Assembly: GCA_910586505.1 (NCBI GenBank) | Contig: CAJUGV010000006.1 | Span: 62,276 to 126,275, forward strand | DNA: 64,000 bases | Source of the DNA: an uncultured Paraprevotella sp. | Lineage (GTDB): Bacteria > Bacteroidota > Bacteroidia > Bacteroidales > Bacteroidaceae | Direction: 5' to 3' | In this document: positions 18,710-27,205 of the stretch, one piece after another | How positions within the stretch are numbered: the stretch's first letter is position 1 | How the letters are laid out: each line of letters starts with the position of its first letter | The notes under the pieces: generated by a model | Seen by the model: the letters and a program-made list of their open reading frames with translations, nothing else | Told to the model about the DNA's origin: nothing | Databases searched by the model: none | Translations under genes and position numbers: made by a program

Positions 18710-20134
18710 TTACCCTACGGTCTTTAACCACCGTCCCCAACGCAGACGAATAAGAAATATCACCCCCCGAAAACACAATTCCACGCACATGGCCACCCAC
18801 ACGCCTTGCAGCCCCATCGTAGGAGCAAGCAAAGCCGCAAGTACCAAACGCACAGCCCATATACTGAAGAAATTCATCATACAGGGAATAAGCGTATCCG
18901 CCGCCCCGACAAACACTCCGTAGGACACAATGGATGCAGCAAACATAGGCTCGGCAAAGGCTTCTATACGCAATGCCATAATACCTAGCAAACGGATCTC
19001 TTCAACAGACGTCATCAATCCTATAATTTGTGGAGCTGCAATATACATCAGTGCTCCCATAATACCCATGACTATCATTCCCATACACACTGTAATGCGT
19101 GCAAAACCACGTGCAAGCTGTATTCGCCCGGCACCTACCCCCTGTCCCACAAGTGTAGTAGCCGCCTCGGCAATACCGTAACCCGGCATATAACAAAGAC
19201 TCTCTGCAGTAATGGCAAACGAATTGGCCGCAATGGCAAAAACTCCGAGAGGTGCCACTATGACCGTAGTCATTATCTGTGCTCCGCAGATCACCGTATG
19301 TTCTATCCCCATCGGCAAACCGATATGCAAAGCCTTTTTCAATGTCCGAACAGAAGGACGGAACCTCCCCCTCTCATCCGACATACGTAGTTCAGCGGAA
19401 CAATGCCACAAATACCACACCAAAACCGTTGCCGTCACGACCTCTGCTGCGGCAGTTCCCAAGGCCGCACCTTTTACTTCCATTCCGGCACCAGGCATGA
19501 AAACGACGGAACCGAACAATTCAATGTCCCGTGAAGGGAATATCAGAAAGAAATTGAACACTACATCAAGTACGCACATCAACACCCCCACCATACTGGG
19601 AACACGCATGTTGCCTGTACATCTCAGGACACCGCCGACAAGAGAGTTCAACTGCAATGCCGGCAGAAAAAGTGAAAATATAAAAAAATAAGCAGAAGCG
19701 TCATGGCAAACAGACGGCTCACCTCCCAACCAAACAGGAAGCCTTCCACTAATCAAAACGCCAGCCATCGCCAACAAAATGCTGAATGCCACAGAAGCAG
19801 TCACAGCCTGACGAACCACTGCACGGGCCCTGCTCATATCCCCGGCTCCGACACAGTGGGCCACCTGCACATAAAAACCTGCAGAAGCTGCACTGCAAAG
19901 CCCTAGAAAAAGCCATGTGGTAGTAGACATCAACCCGATAGCTGCCGCCTCCTCCGCTCCGAGACTGCCCACCATGGCCGCATCTATATATTGCATGACG
20001 ATGGAAGATAGCTGTGCCACTATAGCAGGAATACTTAACAAGATTGTCAGCCGTAGCTGCTGCCACAATGTCATCGGCTTCCCCTCACGGATAAGCAAAA
20101 GTAATTCTGATGTCTTTCTACCCTGATTATTCAT
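18710..20134 (-). CDS. MATE family multidrug/cation antiporter
   Basis: 474-residue integral membrane protein with 12 hydrophobic segments in two six-helix halves. MATE-typical stretches include SIPAIVAQLSSIVMQYIDAAMVG, PALQLNSLVGGVLRCTGN, IGLPMGIEHTVICGAQIM and GYGIAEAATTLVGQGVGAG. It exports organic cations or other small molecules using a Na+ or H+ gradient. It is transcribed alone, divergently from the alcohol dehydrogenase gene, across a spacer with a long inverted repeat. A near-consensus -7 box (GACCTTTG) lies at 20275-20268 on the minus strand. Confidence 0.93.
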   Translation of the reverse strand: MNNQGRKTSELLLLIREGKPMTLWQQLRLTILLSIPAIVAQLSSIVMQYIDAAMVGSLGAEEAAAIGLMSTTTWLFLGLCSAASAGFYVQVAHCVGAGDMSRARAVVRQAVTASVAFSILLAMAGVLISGRLPVWLGGEPSVCHDASAYFFIFSLFLPALQLNSLVGGVLRCTGNMRVPSMVGVLMCVLDVVFNFFLIFPSRDIELFGSVVFMPGAGMEVKGAALGTAAAEVVTATVLVWYLWHCSAELRMSDERGRFRPSVRTLKKALHIGLPMGIEHTVICGAQIMTTVIVAPLGVFAIAANSFAITAESLCYMPGYGIAEAATTLVGQGVGAGRIQLARGFARITVCMGMIVMGIMGALMYIAAPQIIGLMTSVEEIRLLGIMALRIEAFAEPMFAASIVSYGVFVGAADTLIPCMMNFFSIWAVRLVLAALLAPTMGLQGVWVAMCVELCFRGVIFLIRLRWGRWLKTVG

Positions 20135-20309
20135 CCGTTCACCTCCCTTATCAATTCACTGCACATCCGGCAATACCTTACACGTGTATACCCTGCACAC
20201 ATACAGAATAATATTGTTTTTTCAGCCATCTCCTACACTTCCTTTATCATATTGCCTTAATTGGATACAAAGGTCGCAATATTTTAGAAAACTTCATGTA
20301 GATAAATCA

Positions 20310-20380
20310 CAGAAGTTATGCCCTTAATTACAGATAACCTCACATTATTCCGCTTTCCGTAATTAAGGTATCAACTTCTG
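20310..20380. promoter_or_regulatory. Long inverted repeat, candidate operator
   Basis: Arms 20310-20331 and 20359-20380 (22 bases each) match as inverse complements in the outer 8 and inner 9 bases, with a 5-base unmatched centre. The shared half-site ends CCTTAATTAC. A related CCTTAATT occurs again at 20255-20262. The repeat is 35 bases upstream of the dehydrogenase -7 box, between divergent genes. It has no T-run, so it looks like a binding site rather than a terminator. Confidence 0.6.
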
Positions 20381-20414
20381 TAACCATGGTATACATCATC
20401 CGATTTAAATTCAC

Positions 20415-20422
20415 TAACTTTG
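20415..20422 (+). promoter_or_regulatory. Bacteroides -7 box for the alcohol dehydrogenase
   Basis: TAACTTTG 26 bases before the ATG at 20449. It excludes an in-frame upstream ATG at 20386. Confidence 0.7.
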
Positions 20423-20448
20423 TCAGTAAGTACTTAAACAAAATCAAT

Positions 20449-21615
20449 ATGATAGGAAATTTCACTTTTCACAATCCTACAAAGCTTTATTTCGGCAAGG
20501 ATTCACTGAATAACCTCATCGGAGAACTTAAAAACTACGGCCCTAAAGTCATGTTGACTTACGGTGGCGGCAGCATCAAACAGAACGGTATATACAATCG
20601 TGTTATATCTATTCTCAGAGAAGCTGGCAAACAAGTGATAGAACTGTCGGGCGTAATGCCCAATCCCACCATCGAAAAGGTAATGGAAGGTGCTGAACTC
20701 GCACGCCGTGAACAAGTAGATCTCATTCTGGCCGTAGGAGGCGGATCTACCTGCGACTACTGTAAGGCTGTGGCAGGTAGTGCCTACTGTGACAAGGACC
20801 CGTGGGAACACTACTTCAAAAATTTCGGTGAAATGACATGTAAATGGATTCCTGTAGCCAGTATTCTTACCTTGGCAGGAACCGGTTCCGAAATGGACTC
20901 CTGTTCAGTGATCAGCAAACATAGTGAAAATCGCAAAATGTTTTATTATTTCCGCAATCCGGACTTCGCCATCCTCAATCCTGAATTCACCTACAGTGTG
21001 CCGCAATACCAGATGGTAGCCGGCATATACGACATTATGTCACACATTCTGGAGCAATATCTTTCCGGTACGGATGACAATACGTCCGACTATCTGGCAG
21101 AAGGCTTGATGCGCTCGCTTATTGTCAGTTCAAGACAAGCTCTTGTCAATCCACAAGATTATGAAGCACGCAGCAATATAATGTGGACTGCTACATGGGC
21201 ACTCAATACGCTGATCGCATGCGGAAAATCCACTGATTGGATGGTACACATGCTCGGACAGGCGGTAGCTGCCTATACCGACGCCACCCACGGACATACA
21301 CTATCTGCCGTAAGCGGAGCATACTATCGCCTGCTTATCAACGAAAGTAAGGATGCTGTCAACAAGTTCTGCCGGCTGGCTACTACTGTATGGGGAATCA
21401 AAACGGAAAACAAGAGCGACAAACAGATTGCTATAGAAGGACTCGAAGCCATGGAAACATGGATGAAGGAACTTGGACTGGCTATGAACATTACCGCATG
21501 CGGTGCAAAACCAGAACAAATAGAAGGTATGGCAGACGCCTGCCCCATCAACACAGGAGGATACAAAGTGCTGACGCGTGAAGACGTTGTAAAAATTCTG
21601 AATGCAAGTTTATAG
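20449..21615 (+). CDS. Iron-containing alcohol dehydrogenase (butanol dehydrogenase-like)
   Basis: 388-residue group III, Fe-dependent alcohol dehydrogenase. It starts NFTFHNPTKLYFG, has the nucleotide-binding VGGGSTCDYCKAVA and LAGTGSEMDS, and carries the metal-site segments GIYDIMSHILEQY (Asp and His ligands) and DATHGHTLS (His ligands). This is the BdhA/YqhD-like group that reduces aldehydes to alcohols with NAD(P)H in the cytoplasm, for redox balance or aldehyde detoxification. The ATG at 20449 is set by the promoter. A decayed flavin reductase gene follows on the same strand. Confidence 0.94.
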   Translation: MIGNFTFHNPTKLYFGKDSLNNLIGELKNYGPKVMLTYGGGSIKQNGIYNRVISILREAGKQVIELSGVMPNPTIEKVMEGAELARREQVDLILAVGGGSTCDYCKAVAGSAYCDKDPWEHYFKNFGEMTCKWIPVASILTLAGTGSEMDSCSVISKHSENRKMFYYFRNPDFAILNPEFTYSVPQYQMVAGIYDIMSHILEQYLSGTDDNTSDYLAEGLMRSLIVSSRQALVNPQDYEARSNIMWTATWALNTLIACGKSTDWMVHMLGQAVAAYTDATHGHTLSAVSGAYYRLLINESKDAVNKFCRLATTVWGIKTENKSDKQIAIEGLEAMETWMKELGLAMNITACGAKPEQIEGMADACPINTGGYKVLTREDVVKILNASL

Positions 21616-21636
21616 ATTCAGACAAAATATATAATA

Positions 21637-21800
21637 ATGAAAGGAGTATTGATTATCTCATCCAGTCTTCATACAAGCAATAACCCGGAAGCTCCTGCGA
21701 ATGAATTTGCACCCAGGTACGGCAAAAGCAGGACATAAATCTGCGATGAAGATAAACCTTTCATTCCGAAATGCGCCATAGCCGAATAACGGACTGGATA
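21637..21800 (+). pseudogene. Remnant of an NAD(P)H-dependent flavin reductase gene
   Basis: From the ATG at 21637 the frame reads MKGVLIISSSLHTSNN, the start of the flavodoxin-like NADPH-dependent FMN reductase family, and continues to EFAP. It then shifts near 21720: the next frame reads AKAGHKS, the expected continuation (EFA..AKxAGHK). Stop codons follow, and the flavin-fold remainder is not recognisable after about 21800. It is about 20 bases after the dehydrogenase gene and was probably once co-transcribed with it. Confidence 0.7.
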
Positions 21801-22462
21801 GATTTTTTGAAAGATCACATCTTATCGGTAACGTATTGGCGAGTGGTGTAAATGAGAATGATGAAAATAAAGAACATAACTCCTTAAAACAGGTCTACAA
21901 AATGGGGAGCAGCGTTTAAACAAGATACCAAAGAATAGGCAGAGCAGACACCATAATCGTTCTGCACTGCCTATTTTCAAGTCAAACAAAACCTCCATTA
22001 TATCATATACAGCACGAAGCATATTAAAACCCCACACTCATCATTTTTCAACGTAATGCGAACTAAATTCAATGCCCGCAAAGTTTCATTGGACATCACA
22101 TGCCTCTTTTTACCCTCACATACTGATGAGTAAATGCATAAAAGTATTTGTATACCTAACTGCACTGATCATTCCACACACAAATTAATACCTGTAGACA
22201 CTCGCTTTTTAAAGCTTCTCCCATTAGCATAAACGCTTTTACTTGCCAGTTCTTGAAGAATACTATTTAAAATACAAGCCATAATTTATCTCAAAGATTA
22301 GACATCTGCAATAATAATAGTTCTTCTACGAAAAACCCTTAAAAGCACCTATCTTCAAAGTCTGCAGACATTAACAGATATCTACTATTATCATTTGTTT
22401 ATTGTTCCATGAATGATTGGTTATCAAGTAATATAAATAGTTCGATGTAATAGTAAATACCT
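21800..22462. other. Non-coding, AT-rich spacer of about 660 bases
   Basis: No coding region can be supported on either strand; it is probably partly the eroded remainder of the flavin reductase gene. The one clear structure is the hairpin listed at 21934-21978. Confidence 0.5.
21934..21978 (+). terminator. Probable terminator hairpin
   Basis: Arms 21934-21948 and 21961-21975 (14 of 15 paired), 12-base loop, followed by a short T-run. It could end the dehydrogenase transcript. Confidence 0.55.
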
Positions 22463-22497
22463 AAAAAAAGAAGCTCCTGCTATACAGAAGCTTCTTA
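22463..22497 (-). terminator. Terminator of the nqr operon
   Basis: On the minus strand AAGAAGCT pairs with AGCTTCTT (22496-22489 with 22475-22468) and is followed by a T-run, 43 bases after the nqrF stop. Confidence 0.82.
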
Positions 22498-22539
22498 AAG
22501 GATTTTGAACTTATACTCTCATCATTCTATCGCGCTTTA

Positions 22540-23808
22540 CTACCCGCCGAAATTATCGTACATGATAGATTCAGGGTCTACACCAAGTCCATCAAGCATA
22601 CCTACCACAGCTTTCGACATAGGACCGGGGCCGCACATGTAGTACTCAATATCTTCGGGGGCTTCGTGATCTTTCAGATAGGTTTCATACATCACGTTAT
22701 GCACAAATCCCGGAGTATACTTCACCCCAGCAGCATCGGCAGCAGGATCCGGACGGTCCAAAGCCAAATGAAAATGAAAGTTGGGGAATTCCTTTTCAAT
22801 ACCCATAAAGTCTTCCAAATAGAATACCTCGTTCAGAGCACGGGCACCATAGAAATAGTGCATTTCGCGATCTGTCGTATGCAGAGTTTTGGTCATATGC
22901 ATAATTTGCGCACGCAACGGAGCCATACCAGCACCACCGCCTACCCAGATCATTTCCTTCTTGCTGTCAAAATGAGGATGGAAATCTCCATAAGGCCCAC
23001 TCATAACAACTTTATCACCCGGTTTCAGAGTGAAGATATAAGAAGAAGCAATACCCGGATTCACATCCATAAAACCACTACGGTCAGCCTTGAAAGGAGG
23101 AGTAGCGATACGTACGGTTAACATGAACACGTCACCCTCTGCCGGATAATTAGCCATAGAGTAAGCACGTACAGTCGGTTCCGGATTAATACATTTCAAA
23201 GGGAAAAGACCGAATTTTTGCCAAGCCGGCAAGTACTCGTCACCAATAAGGCTCTTGTCTATATCCTTGTCATAATCCATTGAAAATGCGGGAATCTTAA
23301 TCTGAGCATAAGAACCTGGGAGGAAATCCATGTGAGCACCGGCAGGCAACTGCACCTTAAACTCCTTAATAAAAGTAGCCACATTCTTGTTACTGATAAC
23401 CGTACATTCATACTCTTTTACTCCCATCACAGATTCTGGCACCTTCACCTGCAAATCACCTTTCACCTTACACTGACATCCGAGCCGCCAATGATCCTTA
23501 ATTTGCTTGCGTGTAAATTGTCCCTTCTCCGAATCAAGAATTTCTCCTCCACCTTCTATTACCTGACATTTGCACTGACCGCAAGACCCCTTACCGCCAC
23601 AGGCAGATGACAAATAAATACCTTGAGAAGCCAAAGTTGAAAGCAGGCTTCCTCCCTGTCCGACTGAGAGCGTTTTATCACCATTGATGGTAATGTTCAC
23701 ATTTCCACTCGGAGACAAATACTTTTTGGCCACCAACAAGATAATCACCAAAAGAAGGATTATGATGAGGAATACGCCAATGCTCGCTAAAATAAATCTG
23801 ATATCCAT
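22540..23808 (-). CDS. nqrF: Na+-translocating NADH:quinone reductase subunit F
   Basis: 422-residue entry subunit of Na+-NQR. An N-terminal membrane helix (about 5-27) is followed by a ferredoxin-like [2Fe-2S] domain with Cys70, Cys76, Cys79 and Cys111, then an FAD domain (RAYSMAN about 215-221) and an NADH-binding domain (GGGAGMAPLR; end YDNFGG). It takes electrons from NADH to FAD and the iron-sulfur centre on the cytoplasmic side. Last gene of nqrABCDEF; length and ligands agree with the family. Confidence 0.97.
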   Translation of the reverse strand: MDIRFILASIGVFLIIILLLVIILLVAKKYLSPSGNVNITINGDKTLSVGQGGSLLSTLASQGIYLSSACGGKGSCGQCKCQVIEGGGEILDSEKGQFTRKQIKDHWRLGCQCKVKGDLQVKVPESVMGVKEYECTVISNKNVATFIKEFKVQLPAGAHMDFLPGSYAQIKIPAFSMDYDKDIDKSLIGDEYLPAWQKFGLFPLKCINPEPTVRAYSMANYPAEGDVFMLTVRIATPPFKADRSGFMDVNPGIASSYIFTLKPGDKVVMSGPYGDFHPHFDSKKEMIWVGGGAGMAPLRAQIMHMTKTLHTTDREMHYFYGARALNEVFYLEDFMGIEKEFPNFHFHLALDRPDPAADAAGVKYTPGFVHNVMYETYLKDHEAPEDIEYYMCGPGPMSKAVVGMLDGLGVDPESIMYDNFGG

Positions 23809-23826
23809 TGTTCTATTCCTTTCCTT

Positions 23827-24453
23827 TTAAACATTTAAACCTGAGAAACACATAAAAGCCATAGCCATCAATCCTACGGTGATAAACGTAATACCTAAAC
23901 CTTGCAGAGGTTTGGGGACATCAGTATAAGCCATCTTCTCACGGATGGCAGCCAATGACACAATGGCCAGCAACCATCCGATACCAGATCCCAAAGCATA
24001 AATCAAGGCATCCCATACACTAGAAATTGCCTGAGTACTTGTAGCTGGATCTAAAGATATTCTTTGCTGCATAAACAATGAAGCACCCATAATAGCACAG
24101 TTCACGGCAATCAACGGCAGGAAGATACCCAATGCTGCATAAAGAGAGGGAGAGAATCGCTCTACCACCATCTCAACCAATTGTACGATACCTGCAATCA
24201 CAGCTATGAAAAGGATGAATGCCAGATAAGTCAAATCCATTCCAAGAACACCGTCCTCAGACAGTACCTTGGTTTGCAACAGATAGTCTACCGGAACCGT
24301 CACACAAAGTACGAAGGTTACAGCAATACCCAAACCCATTGCAGTCTTTACATTCTTAGATACGGCCAAGTAAGAACACATACCCAAGAAGAAAGCAAAA
24401 ATCATGTTGTCCACAAAAATTGAACGGACAAACAAACTCAACATATGTTCCAT
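23827..24453 (-). CDS. nqrE: Na+-NQR subunit E
   Basis: 208-residue membrane subunit, six hydrophobic segments, family start with LFVRSIFVDNMIFAFFLGMC, which includes one of the cysteines proposed to bind the intramembrane iron centre shared with NqrD. It forms part of the Na+ path of the complex. It sits 39 bases after nqrD and 18 before nqrF. Confidence 0.96.
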   Translation of the reverse strand: MEHMLSLFVRSIFVDNMIFAFFLGMCSYLAVSKNVKTAMGLGIAVTFVLCVTVPVDYLLQTKVLSEDGVLGMDLTYLAFILFIAVIAGIVQLVEMVVERFSPSLYAALGIFLPLIAVNCAIMGASLFMQQRISLDPATSTQAISSVWDALIYALGSGIGWLLAIVSLAAIREKMAYTDVPKPLQGLGITFITVGLMAMAFMCFSGLNV

Positions 24454-24492
24454 ATTCTTATTTTCTTTCTAATTCCGGTTATGATATTCCTA

Positions 24493-25125
24493 TTACTTTT
24501 TCTCTTTCTTTTCATTATAAGCACGATGTGCCCAAATGAAACATCCTAAAAGAATCAGCGCCATGGCCGGCATCGTCATCATTCCGTTATTCATATAGCC
24601 AAAGTCATATACACTCTGTGGAATAATCTGGAAGCCCAAAAGGGAACCATTTCCGAAGAACTCACGAATGGCACCCACAATTACCAACACATAGGCATAT
24701 CCCAAACCATTGCCTACACCATCAAGAAAACTTTCCCAAGGACCATTCATCATGGCAAAAGCCTCCAGACGCCCCATCAGAATACAGTTGGTAATAATCA
24801 ATCCTACATATACTGATAACTGCACACTCACATCGTAAGCAAATGCCTTCAGCACCATGCTCACAATCGTAACCAATGCGGCAACCACAACCAACTGCAC
24901 AATGATACGAATTCTATTAGGAACCGTTTTACGTATCAAAGAAATAATCAAATTGGAAAAAGCTGTAATTACCGTTACGGAAAGTCCCATGACAATAGCC
25001 GGCTCCATCTGCGAAGTAACGGCCAATGCAGAACAGATACCAAGCACCTGAACAGCAATGGGGTTATTAAGATTAAGGGGAGACGAGAAAACTTCACCGT
25101 TCTCCTTAGAAAATAACTTGCTCAT
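24493..25125 (-). CDS. nqrD: Na+-NQR subunit D
   Basis: 210-residue six-helix membrane subunit homologous to NqrE. Family stretches: NPIAVQVLGICSALAVT near the N-terminus (cysteine of the NqrD/E iron centre) and TNCILMGRLEAFAM in the middle. The charged tail is cytoplasmic. Follows nqrC by 11 bases. Confidence 0.96.
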   Translation of the reverse strand: MSKLFSKENGEVFSSPLNLNNPIAVQVLGICSALAVTSQMEPAIVMGLSVTVITAFSNLIISLIRKTVPNRIRIIVQLVVVAALVTIVSMVLKAFAYDVSVQLSVYVGLIITNCILMGRLEAFAMMNGPWESFLDGVGNGLGYAYVLVIVGAIREFFGNGSLLGFQIIPQSVYDFGYMNNGMMTMPAMALILLGCFIWAHRAYNEKKEKK

Positions 25126-25136
25126 ATCTTGCTCCT

Positions 25137-25997
25137 TTATTCATTAGTATTTAAAAAAGTCATATAACGCGAAATGCAGTCGTGAAGCATGTTGTCCACT
25201 CCGGCAGATGTCAAAGTAGCACCTGTAATGGCATCGCAACGGCTCTCATCAGACAAACCGTTCACAACCTTACCCTTCTTCACTACACTGATAGCCACTG
25301 CCGAATTATCCTCATTCATCAGTTTTTTGCCTTCAAACTGTTTCTGGAACTTATCATATTCCGTAATGATGGCACCTAATCCGGCTGTTTCTCCCTTATG
25401 ACTGAAATAAACACCATAAATGGTATTTTTATCAGCATTTAAAGCAACATACCCCCAAATTGCATCCCACAGACCTTTACCCGTCACGGGAATAACATAT
25501 TTGGTTTCGCCATTCACCTGACATACATACAACGGCAAATTATGCTCGGAGATATTCTTATCTTCCACTGCAAACCCGCCTTTATCTTTTTCAGCTCCGT
25601 CATTGATCACATTACCGTCTTTGTTTATGATTTCATCGGCAACCACAACCTCGGCATATGTTTTCTCTACATTCTCGCTTTTAACATCACGAAGATTCAA
25701 AGCGGCCAATATCTGACTTTTTTTGTCAATTCGTACGTTAGCTGTCGACTTCGGTTCAAGAACCTTAGAGACAAATGCCAACAAGAAAGCCACTATTACA
25801 ACCACTATACAGGAATATATTATAGTATAGGCATTTCCATCGGTATTCAGTCCCTTCTTTACTGGTTTATCTGCTCCGGCTTCCATAATCTCCTCAAATT
25901 CGGAAGCGGGTGCCTGGCACTGCGGACATTTTTCAGGTGCAGCATCACCCTCATGAATGTAACCGCACACTTTACATTTGAATTTCTTTATAGCCAT
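25137..25997 (-). CDS. nqrC: Na+-NQR subunit C with N-terminal rubredoxin-like domain
   Basis: 286 residues. The C-terminal part is a normal NqrC: one membrane helix (about 57-80), a periplasmic domain, and the flavinylation site DAITGATLTS, where Thr261 should carry covalent FMN. In front of the helix are about 40 extra residues forming a rubredoxin-type metal site: CKVCGY (Cys8, Cys11) and CPQCQAP (Cys24, Cys27), very like the C-terminal domain of rubrerythrin. By topology this module lies in the cytoplasm beside NqrF. NqrC normally begins at its helix, so the fusion adds a possible one-iron redox centre (or structural zinc site). The frame is unbroken and no other start would separate the domains. 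Confidence 0.92.
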   Translation of the reverse strand: MAIKKFKCKVCGYIHEGDAAPEKCPQCQAPASEFEEIMEAGADKPVKKGLNTDGNAYTIIYSCIVVVIVAFLLAFVSKVLEPKSTANVRIDKKSQILAALNLRDVKSENVEKTYAEVVVADEIINKDGNVINDGAEKDKGGFAVEDKNISEHNLPLYVCQVNGETKYVIPVTGKGLWDAIWGYVALNADKNTIYGVYFSHKGETAGLGAIITEYDKFQKQFEGKKLMNEDNSAVAISVVKKGKVVNGLSDESRCDAITGATLTSAGVDNMLHDCISRYMTFLNTNE

Positions 25998-26003
25998 AGT
26001 TCC

Positions 26004-27173
26004 TTATTTATTTTTAATTGCACGTTTAGCTCGCTTGTCTATATTACTCTGCACCACATAGTAATCTATCAGCGGAGCAAACAGATTCATCAACAAAATA
26101 GCAAGCATCATACCTTCTGGATAACCGGGATTCAACACGCGAATGATAATCGCCATGGCACCGATAAGAAAACCATAAACATATTTACCGGTTTCCGTGC
26201 GAGCTGAAGTTACCGGATCCGTGGCCATAAATACAGCACCAAAACAGAAACCTCCCAGCACCAAATGCTGATACCAAGGCATTACAGCACCGGCATTACT
26301 TTCAAGACCAGAAATATTGAATATCCAGGCAACTAATGCACCACCGGCAAACACACTAAACATAGTCTTCCAGCTGGCAATACCAGTCCATAGCAATATG
26401 ATCGCACCTATCACGATTGCTATCACACTGGTCTCGCCGATAGAACCGGGAATAAGACCTAAAACCTGATCAAAAGAGAAGGCCGGAACATTTCCTGTAG
26501 CAGCCTCACCAAGAGGAGTCGCCATTGTAAAAGTATCGGGAAGGTCATTTCCTAATCCCAAAATGCTTTCTTTTGCCACCCAGCATGAATCACCACTCAT
26601 CGCCGAAGGATAAGAAAAGAAAAGGAATGCACGGGTTATCAAAGCCACATTGAATATGTTCATACCTGTACCTCCGAATATCTCTTTGGCAAAAATCACT
26701 GCAAAAGCACAAGCTACCGCAATAATCCACAAAGGACAATCCACTGGTACAATCATCGGAACAAGCATACCTGTAACCAGATATCCTTCCTGTATTTCTT
26801 CATGTTTCCATTGAGCAACGACAAATTCAATACCCAAACCTACAACATAAGATACGATAATCTTAGGCAGCATTGCCAGCAGGCCGAAACCGAACATCTC
26901 CCAGAATGTTCCGTCCACTCCCGCAGCCGCATAATTCTGATAACCGATGTTATACATACCAAACAGCAAAGCTGGTATGAGCGCTATTATCACAAAAACC
27001 ATGATACGTTTACTGTCTATCGCATCATGTACATTTACGCCTGACTTCGATGTTGTGTTCGGCACGAACAAGAATGTCTCAATTCCATCAAACACCGAAT
27101 GGAAAGCGTGAAGTTTACCGCCTTCTTCAAAGTTAGGCTTTATCTTATCAAGATATTTTCTTAACGCGTTCAT
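26004..27173 (-). CDS. nqrB: Na+-NQR subunit B
   Basis: 389-residue membrane subunit with about ten helices. It carries the probable covalent FMN site in TFTMATPLG (Thr219 by comparison with the DGFSGAT-type motif) and the segment MLVPMIVPVDCPLW. NqrB provides riboflavin/FMN binding and most of the Na+ channel with NqrD/E. It sits 6 bases before nqrC and 32 bases after nqrA. Confidence 0.96.
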   Translation of the reverse strand: MNALRKYLDKIKPNFEEGGKLHAFHSVFDGIETFLFVPNTTSKSGVNVHDAIDSKRIMVFVIIALIPALLFGMYNIGYQNYAAAGVDGTFWEMFGFGLLAMLPKIIVSYVVGLGIEFVVAQWKHEEIQEGYLVTGMLVPMIVPVDCPLWIIAVACAFAVIFAKEIFGGTGMNIFNVALITRAFLFFSYPSAMSGDSCWVAKESILGLGNDLPDTFTMATPLGEAATGNVPAFSFDQVLGLIPGSIGETSVIAIVIGAIILLWTGIASWKTMFSVFAGGALVAWIFNISGLESNAGAVMPWYQHLVLGGFCFGAVFMATDPVTSARTETGKYVYGFLIGAMAIIIRVLNPGYPEGMMLAILLMNLFAPLIDYYVVQSNIDKRAKRAIKNK

Positions 27174-27205
27174 TATTTAAATCATTTAAACCTATGATAA
27201 ATTAA

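Noticed and set aside
23827..25125. RnfA/RnfE (Rnf complex) for the two six-helix subunits
   Set aside because: They are homologous to Rnf subunits, but the A-to-F gene order with NqrA, NqrB and NqrF shows the Na+-NQR complex.
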